From an uncultured Pseudokineococcus sp. (lineage in GTDB: Bacteria > Actinomycetota > Actinomycetes > Actinomycetales > Quadrisphaeraceae), in the NCBI RefSeq assembly GCF_947495735.1, contig NZ_CANMAA010000023.1:1-33980 (forward strand): a stretch of DNA of 33,980 bases, written 5' to 3'. A program made the translations under genes and the position numbers. The notes under the pieces were generated by a model that saw only the letters and a list, made by a program, of their open reading frames with translations, had not been told where the DNA came from and searched no databases. Below are positions 8,018-17,659 of this stretch, in pieces. Positions within the stretch are counted from its first letter, which is position 1; the number at the start of each line of letters is the position of its first letter.

Positions 8018-8377
8018 GGACTGCCTTTCGTCGAGGTGGACGAGCGTGGGCGGGGACGGCGCACCGGCTGCTAGAGCCGGTGGCGCAGCCGCCCGGCGGC
8101 GCAGGAGGGCTGGGATCTAGCAGGTCCAACGAGCACCCGCCCCGGTTCATGCCCCGGCGGGCTCGGCGTTTTCAGGCATGGCGAGACAGGTGGATCGCAA
8201 GTCCCCATGATCGCACAGCCGGTCGGGTGCTCGGGCGCGGGCAGACCGGCGCCCGAGGGGCGTGACGGCGGCGCGGGAGCGCAGGCGGCGGTCCCGGCGG
8301 CACGACGGTCCTGAGCGGTGCAGCGGGCCCGCGCCGTGCGGCGCCCCGGCGGGCGCGGCGGTCCCGGCGGGCCGGGC
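8018..8377. other. gene-free region upstream of sigA
   Basis: About 360 bases between the uspA stop and the sigA start, both genes on the minus strand. It must contain the sigA promoter(s), but I could not match a convincing -35/-10 pair or an ECF-type GGAAC/CGTT pair. A perfect 8-bp inverted repeat (CACCGGCT, five-base loop, AGCCGGTG) at 8062-8082 would form a hairpin in the sigA leader about 45 bases before the start. A GATCGCA motif occurs twice on the plus strand near 8193-8215. No open frame here has convincing codon bias. Confidence 0.5.
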
Positions 8378-8791
8378 TCAGGAGGGCTTGACCGCCAGGA
8401 CGGGGCAGGGGGCGTCGAAGAGGATGCGCTGGGCGCCGGAGCCGAGGATGAGCTTGCCGACCGGCGTGCGCCGCCGCAGGCCGATGACCACGAGGTCGGC
8501 GGACTCCGCCACGGCGACGGACAGCAGGTCCTCGGAGGGCTCGGCGCCCGGCGTCAGCGTCCGCAGCTCGTAGGGCGGGGCGTCGGCGCCCGTGCCGAGC
8601 GCCTCCTCCACCTCCGGGCGGAGCTCCTCGAGGGCCCGGGCGCTGGAGGCCAGGGGGTCGGGGTCGTCGGGGTCGGCACGGCGGTTGTCCATGACGACGA
8701 CCCGCACGCGGCGCCGGGACGCCTCGGCCAGCCCCGCGGCGAGGGCGGCTCGGCCCTCACGGGTCGGCACGAACCCGACGACCACGCTCAT
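8378..8791 (-). CDS. universal stress protein, UspA family
   Basis: A 137-residue single-domain Usp protein. It opens with the first beta strand MSVVVGFVPT and ends with the conserved core SADLVVIGLRRRTPVGKLILGSGAQRILFDAPCPVLAV. GLRRRTPVGKLILGSGAQ corresponds to the ATP-binding G-x2-G-x9-G-S loop, though the second glycine is an arginine, so nucleotide binding is probable rather than certain. Such proteins help in stress survival by unclear means. The ATG at 8791 is well supported by GAGGAGG about six bases upstream. The gene diverges from a NUDIX gene with a 154-bp shared upstream region. Confidence 0.9.
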   Translation of the reverse strand: MSVVVGFVPTREGRAALAAGLAEASRRRVRVVVMDNRRADPDDPDPLASSARALEELRPEVEEALGTGADAPPYELRTLTPGAEPSEDLLSVAVAESADLVVIGLRRRTPVGKLILGSGAQRILFDAPCPVLAVKPS

Positions 8792-8932
8792 GCAGCCTCC
8801 TCGGCGACCCGGACCCCTGGGGGCGCGCCACCGGCGGGCGCGCGCCGGAGGCTACCCGACTCGGGCCCTCGCACCGGGGCTCTCGCGCCGGGCCCTGCAC
8901 CAGCGCCCCCGCGCCGGCGGGGCGCCGCCCCG

Positions 8933-8938
8933 TAGCGT
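8933..8938 (+). promoter_or_regulatory. putative -10 box for leaderless NUDIX transcript
   Basis: TAGCGT fits TANNNT and lies seven bases before the GTG start at 8946, so transcription should begin at or within a base of the start codon. No Shine-Dalgarno sequence is present. No -35 element could be identified. Confidence 0.5.
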
Positions 8939-8945
8939 GGCCGGT

Positions 8946-9461
8946 GTGGGCGACGGCGACGGGTGGGTGCGCACCGCGTCCGGCGTGCGCCGGTGGGGCC
9001 TGCACGGGGCGGCCGGCCTCCTCCTCGTCGCCGACGGCGACGGCGGAGCACCCGCAGCGGCCGGGCCGCACGTGCTGCTCCAGCTCCGGGCCGGGTGGAC
9101 CCACCTCGGGGGGACCTGGGGGCTGCCGGGGGGCGCCGTGGACAGCCACGAGGACGCCGTCGCGGGAGCGCTCCGGGAGGCGCACGAGGAGACCGGCGTG
9201 CCCCCGGGCGCGGTCGACGTGGTGGGCCAGCGCGTGACGGCCGACCTCGGGGGGTGGCGGTACACCGTGGTGCTGGGGCGGCTGCGCGCCGGCTCCGGGG
9301 CGAGCCCCTCGGCCGCCACGGCGGAGTCGGACGAGGTGCGCTGGGTGGCGCTGGACGAGGTGGCCCGTCTGCCCCTCCACCCCGGGCTCGCCCCCACGTG
9401 GGAGGACCTGCGGCTCTGGACCGGGGACGCCGGCCGCCCGGGCACCGGCCGCAGCGGCTGA
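8946..9461 (+). CDS. NUDIX hydrolase
   Basis: A 171-residue NUDIX hydrolase, likely cleaving a nucleoside diphosphate linked to another group. The complete NUDIX box G-x5-E-x7-REUxEExGU is present as GAVDSHEDAVAGALREAHEETGV at about residues 63-85, with all metal-binding glutamates. HVLLQLRAGWTHLGGTWGLPGG before it is the usual leading strand and turn. ESDEVRWVALDEVARLPLHPGLAPTW near the C-terminus is typical of MutT-like members. Substrate is not readable. GTG at 8946 is chosen because it directly follows a -10 box; an alternative two bases earlier is out of frame. It converges on metX with a 64-base gap. Confidence 0.9.
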   Translation: MGDGDGWVRTASGVRRWGLHGAAGLLLVADGDGGAPAAAGPHVLLQLRAGWTHLGGTWGLPGGAVDSHEDAVAGALREAHEETGVPPGAVDVVGQRVTADLGGWRYTVVLGRLRAGSGASPSAATAESDEVRWVALDEVARLPLHPGLAPTWEDLRLWTGDAGRPGTGRSG

Positions 9462-9525
9462 GACGCCGACGGGCGTGGGGTGCGCGGCACGAGGTCGCCG
9501 CGCGCCCGCGGTCGGCGCCCGCCGG

Positions 9526-10878
9526 TCAGCGCCCGCCCGCCGCCCCGGGGCCGCCGGGGCTCGCGAGGAGCTCGCGCACGAGGGCGCCGACCGCGTCGCA
9601 CTCGACCAGGAAGCCGTCGTGCCCGGCCGAGGACTCGAGCACCCGCAGCGGCGGGCGGCCGGGCAGGCCCGCGGCGAGCTCCTCGCCGGCCGCGACGGGG
9701 TAGAGGCGGTCCGAGCTCACGGCGGCGACCGTCGTCGTCGCCGTGACGCGCTGCAGGGCCGCGTCGCGCCCTCCGCGCCCGCGCCCGACGTCGTGGCCGT
9801 TCATCGCGCGCGTGAGGACCACGTAGGAGCCGGCGTCGAAGCGCCGGACCAGCTTGTCGGCGTGGTGGTCCAGGTAGGACTCGACGGCGTACCGCCCGCC
9901 CCGTGCGGGGTCCTCCCCCGCCTGGGCGGTCCGGCCGAAGCGCGCGTCCAGCTCCTCGGCGCTGCGGTAGGTCGTGTGCGCGATGCGGCGCGCCACCCCC
10001 AGGCCCCGGTGCGGGCCCTCGCCGTCCGCGGCGTCGTGGTAGTCGCCGCCCGCGTAGCCGGCGTCGCCCTCGACGGCGGCGAGCTGGGCGGCCGACCAGG
10101 CGATCTGGTCGGCGCTCGCCGCGGCGCACGACGCCAGGACCAGGAGCCGACGCACCCGGCTCGGGTGCGACACCGCCCACTCGAGCGCGCGCATGCCCCC
10201 CATGGAGCCCCCGACCACGAGCGCCCAGTCGTCCACGCCCAGGGCGTCGGCCAGCGCGGCCTCCGCCGCGACCTGGTCCCGGACCGTCACGGCCGGGAAG
10301 CGGCTGCCCCACGGGCGCCCGTCCGGCGCCGCCGAGGAGGGCCCGGTGCTGCCCTGGCAGCCCCCCAGGACGTTGACCGCGACGACGCACCAGCGGTCGG
10401 TGTCGAGGGCCCGACCGGGGCCGACGACGCCCTCCCACCACCCCGCCGTGGGGTGCCCCTCCCCCGCGGGGCCGACCACGTGGCTGTCACCGGTCAGCGC
10501 GTGGCACACCAGGACGACGTTGCTCGCGGTCGCGTCCGGCTCGCCCCACGACTCGTAGGCGAGGACGACGCCGGGGAGCACCTGGCCCGACTCCAGCAGC
10601 AGGTCCCCCACCTCGCAGAAGCGCCGGTCGCCGACGGCGTCCCCGGGCCGCCACGCCCCCGTCGCGGGGGGCGGAGCGGGCGCCGGACCGGGGCCCGGCC
10701 CCACCGCGCGGGGGTCGCCCGGAGGACCGTCGCCCGAGGCGCCGCGGGCGGCCGGGACGGGACGACCCGCGGCCTCGGCGGCGGACGGCGCGGATCTCCT
10801 CACCCGCCGCGGGGCGGACGGGGAGTCGGCCTCCGCCGGCCCGCAGCGGGTGCCCGTGCTGGACGAGGTGGTGCCCAC
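9526..10878 (-). CDS. metX: homoserine O-acetyltransferase MetX
   Basis: An alpha/beta-hydrolase-fold acyltransferase that acetylates homoserine in methionine synthesis. The catalytic triad is visible as Ser225 in GGSMGG, Asp390 in SSDRLYP and His420 in GHDGFLVE. NVLGGCQGSTGPSS is the characteristic MetX segment. At 450 residues it is about 75 longer than usual: the first ~75 residues are Pro/Gly/Ala-rich with no conserved motif. The GTG start is nevertheless well supported, because AGGAGG lies six bases upstream (10885-10890) and 24 bases after a SAM-IV riboswitch. Expression is therefore expected to fall when S-adenosylmethionine is abundant. A homoserine succinyltransferase activity in this family cannot be excluded by eye. 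The usual partner metY is not in the window. Confidence 0.95.
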   Translation of the reverse strand: MGTTSSSTGTRCGPAEADSPSAPRRVRRSAPSAAEAAGRPVPAARGASGDGPPGDPRAVGPGPGPAPAPPPATGAWRPGDAVGDRRFCEVGDLLLESGQVLPGVVLAYESWGEPDATASNVVLVCHALTGDSHVVGPAGEGHPTAGWWEGVVGPGRALDTDRWCVVAVNVLGGCQGSTGPSSAAPDGRPWGSRFPAVTVRDQVAAEAALADALGVDDWALVVGGSMGGMRALEWAVSHPSRVRRLLVLASCAAASADQIAWSAAQLAAVEGDAGYAGGDYHDAADGEGPHRGLGVARRIAHTTYRSAEELDARFGRTAQAGEDPARGGRYAVESYLDHHADKLVRRFDAGSYVVLTRAMNGHDVGRGRGGRDAALQRVTATTTVAAVSSDRLYPVAAGEELAAGLPGRPPLRVLESSAGHDGFLVECDAVGALVRELLASPGGPGAAGGR

Positions 10879-10914
10879 GGTCGGCCTCCTGGAGGACCCG
10901 GGGGCCGTGCTGGC

Positions 10915-11026
10915 GGCCCGCGCTTGCCCGCCGCACTCCGGCGAGCCCGGTCATCACCCGGGGCACCCCACCGCGGAGGAGGGTTGCCGCCCAGCGAGCC
11001 GGGGCTCCGCGCTGGGACTCATGACC
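10915..11026 (-). promoter_or_regulatory. SAM-IV riboswitch controlling metX
   Basis: The minus-strand leader of metX matches the actinobacterial SAM-IV riboswitch closely along its length. It begins GGTCATGAG, then has a P2-type stem (CCCAGC pairing with GCTGGG), the conserved GGCAACCCTCC, the CCGCGGTGGGGTGCCCCGGG segment, and GTGATGACC closing P1 against GGTCATGAG. It ends with the pseudoknot-side GGCAAGCGCGGGCC. Comparison is with my memory of the M. tuberculosis element. The 3' edge lies about 24 bases before the AGGAGG of metX, so control of translation initiation is more likely than termination. No T-tract terminator is visible between the two. Confidence 0.93.
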
Positions 11027-11033
11027 TGCGAGG

Positions 11034-11063
11034 ACGGTACCCGGCGGCCGACGGAGCGCTCAA
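11034..11063 (-). promoter_or_regulatory. promoter of the SAM-IV/metX transcript
   Basis: On the minus strand TTGAGC (11058-11063) and TACCGT (11034-11039) are separated by 18 bases and match -35 TTGACA and -10 TANNNT. Seven bases after the -10 box brings the predicted start to about 11027, exactly at the first base of the riboswitch. This agreement makes the call stronger than the hexamers alone. Confidence 0.8.
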
Positions 11064-11125
11064 CCGCCCGTGACCGGCGTCCCAGCCGCCGGACCGGGAC
11101 CGGCCCGCCGCCCGCCGCCCGCGTG

Positions 11126-11181
11126 AGCCGCCCGCCGTCAGCCGCCCGCCGTGAGCCGCTCGCCGTCAGCCGCTCGCCGTC
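11126..11181. repeat. 14-bp tandem repeat over the DUF4192 stop codon
   Basis: Four copies of a 14-bp unit (AGCCGCYCGCCGTS) occupy 11126-11139, 11140-11153, 11154-11167 and 11168-11181. The last copy encodes the final codons of the DUF4192 protein, and its stop (11166-11168) spans the junction of copies three and four. A second identical TGA context occurs at 11138-11140. The unit is not a multiple of three, so copies past the stop are in other frames. Confidence 0.9.
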
Positions 11182-12566
11182 TCGAGGGCGCGGCGCGCCC
11201 GCACCCACGCCGGCGCGGCGCCGGCGTCCACGAGGTCGAGCACGAGCTCGGCCATCGAGGTGCCCTCGCGCGCCTCGAGCGCCCTCTCGGCGCAGACGAC
11301 GGCGCGCGCGCCGTCACCGCACCACCAGGCGGACCACGCGAGGGCCGCCAGCGCCTCGGCGCCGGCAGCGCCCGGCAGGTGCCGGACGACGGCGGCCAGC
11401 ACGGCCGCCACGGGGCCCAGGAGCTCGGCGTCGGGCTCCTGGGCGCCCTCGACCCCGCCGACCACGCCGTCGAGCAGCTCCTCCGCACGGACGTCCGGGC
11501 CCGTGAGCACCATCTGCTCGGGCAGCTCGCCGGCACCGGGCAGGCAGCTGACCAGCACGGCGTCGCGCAGCCACGGGTCGCGCAGCGCGGCCCCGAGGCG
11601 GCCCAGGAGCGCGGGGTCGTGCAGCTCGCCGCCGGGCCCGTGCGCGACGGCCGGGCCGGGGTCGCCGCCCCGCCGCTCGGCGGCCTCCGGGCCCTCGGAC
11701 CCGACCGGAGCGGCGGCCGCGGCGAGGCGCTCGACCTCCGCCGCCGCGCGGAAGGAGGCCAGCGCCTCGGCCCGCACCCGGGCGGCGCGGGCCTGGTCGG
11801 CCGCTGCCCGGCGCGCCCGACGTCGGGCCGTCGCCGCGCTGCGCGCCGCGTCCCGGCGCTGCTCGGGCGGCGCCGGGCGCAGGTCGTCCAGCAGGCCGTC
11901 GCGCGAGTCGGCGGGCGAGGAGCCCCGGGAGACCATCTCCGCAGCCACCACGCTGCCGTGCAGCGCCTCCAGCGGAGCCCCCTCCGCCGGGCAGCACCGC
12001 GCGTCCCGGCACCCCAGGGAGCGGTAGCGCAGGCCGTCGACCCACCAGGCGTCCATCAGGCGGACGCCCGCCGAGGCGCACGCCCCGCCGAGCAGCAGCT
12101 CGACGAGCCCGGGCAGCCCGTCCACCCGGGGGTCCTGGTCGGCGCTGAGGAGGTCCGGCTCAGCGGGGTCGTCGTAGACGACCGCCACGACAGCTGCCGC
12201 GCCGTCGCGCACGGCCAGGTCCACGAGGCGGTCGACGACTCCCCCGACGCGCTCCACGAGGTCGCCGCCGACGCGCCGGTCCGCCAGGTCGCGCCGCTCA
12301 GCGGCCTCGAGCCGGGGCAGGTCCGCCCGCACCACGAGCCCGACCCGCCGTCGCTCCCCGCGCAGGCACACCAGCACCAGGCTGCGCTCCGGTCGGAAGC
12401 CCAGCTGGTGCGGCACCAGCGCCAGGAGCTCGCGGGGGTCGGACACCCGCAGCACCACCGGCGGCTCCGCCGCGGTGCCGGGGCGTGGGGCCGCGGCGGG
12501 GAGAGGAGGGGGCGCCGCCGGCGGGGTCGTGCGGGCGGGTCGCCGGGGAGGGGGTGTCGTCGTCAT
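11166..12566 (-). CDS. DUF4192 family protein
   Basis: A 466-residue actinobacterial protein of the DUF4192 family, function unknown. The hallmark N-terminal segment VSDPRELLALVPHQLGFRPERSLVLVCLRG (about residues 42-71) is present. The central WWVDGLRYRSLGCRDARCCPAEGAPLE with paired cysteines is also typical. A charged helical stretch rich in Arg and Ala (residues about 250-290) may be coiled coil, and the C-terminal third is Ala/Leu-rich helix. I chose the ATG at 12566 because it precedes the natural MTTTPPPRR opening and follows a leaderless-like CACGCT seven bases upstream. A GTG at 12614 would add 16 residues, and neither has a Shine-Dalgarno. The stop codon lies in a 14-bp tandem repeat. 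It is followed on the same strand by the metX promoter. Confidence 0.85.
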   Translation of the reverse strand: MTTTPPPRRPARTTPPAAPPPLPAAAPRPGTAAEPPVVLRVSDPRELLALVPHQLGFRPERSLVLVCLRGERRRVGLVVRADLPRLEAAERRDLADRRVGGDLVERVGGVVDRLVDLAVRDGAAAVVAVVYDDPAEPDLLSADQDPRVDGLPGLVELLLGGACASAGVRLMDAWWVDGLRYRSLGCRDARCCPAEGAPLEALHGSVVAAEMVSRGSSPADSRDGLLDDLRPAPPEQRRDAARSAATARRRARRAAADQARAARVRAEALASFRAAAEVERLAAAAAPVGSEGPEAAERRGGDPGPAVAHGPGGELHDPALLGRLGAALRDPWLRDAVLVSCLPGAGELPEQMVLTGPDVRAEELLDGVVGGVEGAQEPDAELLGPVAAVLAAVVRHLPGAAGAEALAALAWSAWWCGDGARAVVCAERALEAREGTSMAELVLDLVDAGAAPAWVRARRALETASG

Positions 12567-12689
12567 GCGGCGCAGCGTGGCCGCGCGGGCAGACGGCCCG
12601 CAGCCGCCGTCCACAGGCCCGCGGACCGCCAGCGGTGCGCCGCCCGAGGCGCCGGGGTCGGCGGCCCGGGCGGGCGCCGTGGCGAGGGC

Positions 12690-13091
12690 TCAGACGACGA
12701 CGTGCCCCTCGACGGTCTCACCGCGCGGGGCGCGCTCCTCGCGGCTCCCCGCGGGCTGCCCGGCGCCCTCCCAGCGCAGGAAGGCGCTGGTCTCGTCCAG
12801 CACGGCGCCCGTGAGCCACGCGAGCACGAGGGCGTCGTCGGCGAGGCCGAGGACGAGCAGGAAGGCCTCGGGGACCAGGTCGACCGGGGACACGACGTAC
12901 GCGACGGCGAGGGCCATGAGCCCCAGGCGCTGGGTCGTCGTGCCCTGGTAGCGCCCGCGCAGGGTCGCCACCACGAGGCGGGGGAGCGCGGAGAGCTGCT
13001 CCGCCAGCCCCGGGTCGCCGGCGCGGCGGGAGCGCACGAAGGCGGCGGCGAGGGCGCGCCAGGCGCCGGAGCGGGAGGTGCGAGCGGACAC
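12690..13091 (-). CDS. DUF1232 (YkvA-like) membrane protein
   Basis: A 133-residue protein with the DUF1232 core AYVVSPVDLVPEAFLLVLGLADDALVLAW (about residues 64-92). This retains the family's P-x-D-L-I-P and DD-x-x-V pattern and probably forms a hairpin of two membrane segments. The N-terminus is basic and the last 25 residues are hydrophilic. The family's function is unknown. GTG at 13091 has GGAGG about six bases upstream. It lies on the same strand as the EcsC-family gene upstream and the DUF4192 gene downstream, with gaps of 100 and 123 bases, so a shared transcript is possible but not shown. Confidence 0.88.
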   Translation of the reverse strand: MSARTSRSGAWRALAAAFVRSRRAGDPGLAEQLSALPRLVVATLRGRYQGTTTQRLGLMALAVAYVVSPVDLVPEAFLLVLGLADDALVLAWLTGAVLDETSAFLRWEGAGQPAGSREERAPRGETVEGHVVV

Positions 13092-13191
13092 GAGGGCCTC
13101 CGGGGCGGGCGAGCTGATCGACCTGTCGTCCCCAGGGTACGAGCGAGCTGCCCGAGCGGCTCGCCGCAGCGGATCGCCCGGCCCCCGCCCC

Positions 13192-13845
13192 TCAGGCGCG
13201 GAGGGCCAGGCCGGCGGTCCCGCCGGCCGGGAAGTCCTCGCGCGCGCGGGAGCCGATGCCGTTCATGAGCCACGCGTCCGACCCGGCGCCGATCACCCCG
13301 CCGGCGACGGGGACGAAGCGGCCCAGCCGCCCCGCGACGCGGGCGCCCGTCTGCCCCAGGAGCCGGAAGCCGACGCCCTTGTTGACGGCCATGCGGACCG
13401 GCGTGGGCAGGCCGCGCAGGAGAGTGCGGGTGACCAGGCCTCCCCCGGCGGCCCCCGGCAGCGAGGCACCGGCGTCCACGAGGCTCTCCAGGACGGCCTC
13501 GCGGACCCGTGCGTCCTGGAGGTCGTAGCCGCGGACGTGCGCGACGGCGGCCGCCAGCCGCGTCCCCAGCGCGTAGAAGGCGACGACGTTGGCCGGCAGC
13601 GCGACCGGCAGGGTGAGGAGCCCGCCGAGACCGGTCGCGAAGCCCCCTGCGCCCGCGAGGCGGACGTGCTGGCGCACGAGGCGGTCGAGCGCCGCCTCGG
13701 GCTCACCGGCCTCGCGCAGCGCCGCCTCGGCCACCTCGACCGCGGGGTCCAGGGGCCCGGCACCGCGGATGCCGAGGTCGACCAGCCGCTGCACGAGGCC
13801 GGCGGCGGCCTCCTCGGGATCGGTGCTCTGGCTGGCGTCGGGCAT
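13192..13845 (-). CDS. EcsC family protein
   Basis: A 217-residue protein resembling the EcsC family. The segment GFATGLGGLLTLPVALPANVVAFYALGTRLAAAVAHVRGYDL (residues about 67-108) holds the conserved amphipathic/hydrophobic helices and the RGYDLxDxxVRE continuation. Gly-rich GRFVPVAGGVIGAGSDAWLMNGIG near the C-terminus is the second family block. EcsC proteins were named from an ABC-transporter operon of Bacillus, but their biochemical role is unclear. ATG at 13845 is chosen for GGAGGAA five bases upstream; a longer open frame upstream lacks coding character. Divergent from the ligase gene with 100 bases between starts. Confidence 0.85.
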   Translation of the reverse strand: MPDASQSTDPEEAAAGLVQRLVDLGIRGAGPLDPAVEVAEAALREAGEPEAALDRLVRQHVRLAGAGGFATGLGGLLTLPVALPANVVAFYALGTRLAAAVAHVRGYDLQDARVREAVLESLVDAGASLPGAAGGGLVTRTLLRGLPTPVRMAVNKGVGFRLLGQTGARVAGRLGRFVPVAGGVIGAGSDAWLMNGIGSRAREDFPAGGTAGLALRA

Positions 13846-13933
13846 GGTTCCTCCGTCGTCGTGGGGTGCCGGCCCCGGGGCGGGGCCGCGTCCTCGCGGT
13901 GGACCGCCGGGAGCGGCTGTCGGTGCGCTCGCC

Positions 13934-13939
13934 CATGAT
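13934..13939 (+). promoter_or_regulatory. putative -10 box for leaderless ligase transcript
   Basis: CATGAT resembles TATGAT and is followed by six bases and the GTG start of the ligase gene. There is no Shine-Dalgarno sequence. The spacing matches that of other leaderless starts in this window. No clear -35 element is seen. Confidence 0.5.
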
Positions 13940-13945
13940 GGCGCC

Positions 13946-15630
<1,685 letters not shown>

Positions 15631-15634
<4 letters not shown>

Positions 15635-17496
15635 GCGCGGGCGAGCTCCTCGCCGTGGTGCGGGCCGCCGGAGGGCTCGGCCTCGCGGACGACGCGGGGT
15701 GCTGGGCGGTCCCCGCCGCGGGACCCGCCGAGGCGCTGGCCGCGCTCGCGCGCCTGGAGGAGGAGCGCTCGCCGCGCTGGGTGTGGTGGTCGGCGCAGGA
15801 GGTGCTGGCGCCGCTGGCCGAGGCGGACCCCGGCTCGGCGGGCGGCAGCGCCCCGCGGGGGCTGCGCCCGGCGCGCGCCTGGGACCTGGCCGCGGTCCAC
15901 CGGCTGCTCGAGGGCGGGGCGGACGACGGGCCCGCCGCCGTGCGCGCGGCCGCCGCGGGGCTCGACCCGGCCGGGGCGCCGGCACCGGGCCAGCTCGACC
16001 TCGTCGGCGCCGCTCCCGGGGCGACCGAGTACGGCCACGACGGCGACGGCGACGGACCGCTGCGACCGGACGGGCACCTGCGACCGGAGTGGGTGGACGG
16101 CGGCTGGGCCGACTCCCCCGCGCGGGCCGCGCGGTGGGCGCAGGTCGTCCTCGAGACGGCGCGGATGCAGGAGCACCGGCTCCAGGACCCGCAGGCCCGC
16201 GCCGACGCGCCGGCCGCCGGCTCCGCTGCGGGGGCCGGGGGCGGCGGCGCCCTGCAGACGGCGTGGTCGGAGTCCGCGGCGTCGGTGCTCGCCGTCGAGC
16301 TGGCCGCGGGAGGCCCGCCCCTGGACCTCGAGGAGGCCTCCGGGGTCGTGGAGCGCCTCGTCGGCCCGCGACCGCGGGACGAGGCCGAGGCGGCGCGGCA
16401 GCGCGCCGCGCGCGACGCCCCAGTCCTCGCGGCGCTGGGCCACCGCGCCGCGACGTCGGGCGGGGGCGGGGCCCACGCCGGGGGCGCACCGGACCTGCGC
16501 AGCCCCGTGCAGGTGCGCCAGGCCCTCGCCGACGTCGGTCTGGACCTGCCCGACACGCGCTCCTGGCGCCTCGAGCGCCTCGCCGCCGAGCCCGGGGCGC
16601 ACCCCGTGCTCGGCGCTCTCGTGGCGTGGCGGCAGGCCGAGCGGTTCGCCGTCGCCCACGGGCACCGCTGGCTCGAGGAGACCGTCCGGGGCGGCCGGCT
16701 GCGGGCGGCCTGGTCCGCCAGCGACGGCGGTGCCGGGCGCATGACCGCCTCCGCGGGGGTGCACAGCCTCCCGCGCGAGCTGCGGTCGGCCGTGCGGGCG
16801 GAGCCGGGGCACCTGCTGGTGCGGGCGGACCTCGGCCAGGTGGAGCCGCGCGTGCTCGCCGTGGTCTCCGAGGACCCGGCCCTCGCCCGGGCGGCCGAGG
16901 AGGACGACCTCTACTCCCCCGTGGCCGCCCGTCTCGGCGTGCCGCGCGACGTCGCGAAGATCGCCGTGCTGGCCGCCATGTACGGCCAGACCAGCGGCGC
17001 CGCCGGCGCCACGCTCGCCGCCATGGAGCGGGCCTACCCGGTGGCCACGGCCTTCCTCGTCGACGCCGCGCGCCGCGGGGCCGCCGGGGAGGACGTGCGG
17101 ACGGCCGGCGGTCGGCGCATCCGCGTGCCGCCCGTCGAGGAGGTCCCCGTCGAGGCGGGCGACGCGGCGCTCGACCGCGCGCGCTCCCAGCGCGCCGCCC
17201 GCGGGCGCTACGCGCGCAACGCGGTGGTGCAGGGCTCGGCCGCCGAGCTGTTCAAGGCGTGGGCCGCGACCGTCCGCGCCCGGCTGCTGCGCTCCGGCGA
17301 GGGGGAGGTGGTGCTCTGCCTGCACGACGAGCTGCTGCTCTCCGTGCGCGCCGAGGCGGCCCCGGACGTCGCGGACGCGGTGGTCACCGACCTCGCGGCG
17401 GCGTCCTCGCGCTGGTGCCGCGCCGTGAGCCGGCGCCCCGTGCGCTTCACCGCCGACGTGGCCGTCGTCGAGCGGTGGTCGCAGGCGAAGGCGTGA
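15631..17496 (+). CDS. family-A DNA polymerase with degenerate 3'-5' exonuclease domain
   Basis: A 621-residue protein of the actinobacterial group usually annotated as bifunctional 3'-5' exonuclease/DNA polymerase. The polymerase half is complete: motif A ADLGQVEPRVLA, motif B RDVAKIAVLAAMYG (R-x3-K-x7-YG) and motif C CLHDELLLSV. At the O-helix position normally aromatic (Phe667 in Taq) there is Leu. The N-terminal half (residues 1-280) keeps only fragments such as RPARAWDLAAVHRLLEGG and lacks a recognisable exonuclease DxE motif, so proofreading is doubtful. No 5' nuclease domain is present. Two low-complexity insertions (about 125-150 and 190-215) are Gly/Asp/Ala-rich. The GTG start overlaps the ligase stop by four bases. 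A hairpin follows the stop. A repair role is inferred only from this pairing. Confidence 0.92.
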
Positions 17497-17509
17497 GCGG
17501 CCGGGGCCA

Positions 17510-17530
17510 CGCCGGGGCGAGGCCCCGGCG
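17510..17530 (+). terminator. hairpin after the polymerase gene
   Basis: A perfect 9-bp stem (CGCCGGGGC at 17510-17518, GCCCCGGCG at 17522-17530) with a GAG loop begins 14 bases after the polymerase stop. It is followed by CCCTTCG but no T-run. The assignment rests on position and strength. Confidence 0.6.
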
Positions 17531-17536
17531 CCCTTC

Positions 17537-17659
17537 GCCGGTCGTCCGTCGCGCCGGTCGTCCGTCGCGCCGGTCGTCCGTCGCGGCGGTCGTCCACCGC
17601 CGTGGTCGTCAGTCGCGGCGGTCGTCCACCGCCGTGGTCGTCAGTCGCGGCGGTCGTCG
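17537..17659. repeat. 16-bp tandem repeat over the NUDIX stop codon
   Basis: Seven full 16-bp copies and a partial eighth, beginning at 17537. Three are GCCGGTCGTCCGTCGC. The next four alternate between GGCGGTCGTCCACCGC and CGTGGTCGTCAGTCGC, forming a 32-bp higher-order unit present twice. The NUDIX stop (17641-17643) lies in copy seven, and copy five (17601-17616) carries an identical TGA context. The final codons of the protein (DDRRD) are themselves part of the repeat. Unit length is not a multiple of three. Confidence 0.93.

Noticed and set aside
8018-8377. sigA promoter candidates such as TTGCGA or GAACC...CGTT
   Set aside because: Spacing and -10 hexamers did not fit housekeeping or ECF consensus.
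9462-9525. Terminator between NUDIX and metX
   Set aside because: Several weak stems are possible but none is long or well placed enough.
17537-17659. CRISPR-like array
   Set aside because: Copies are directly adjacent 16-bp units with no unique spacers and no cas genes nearby.
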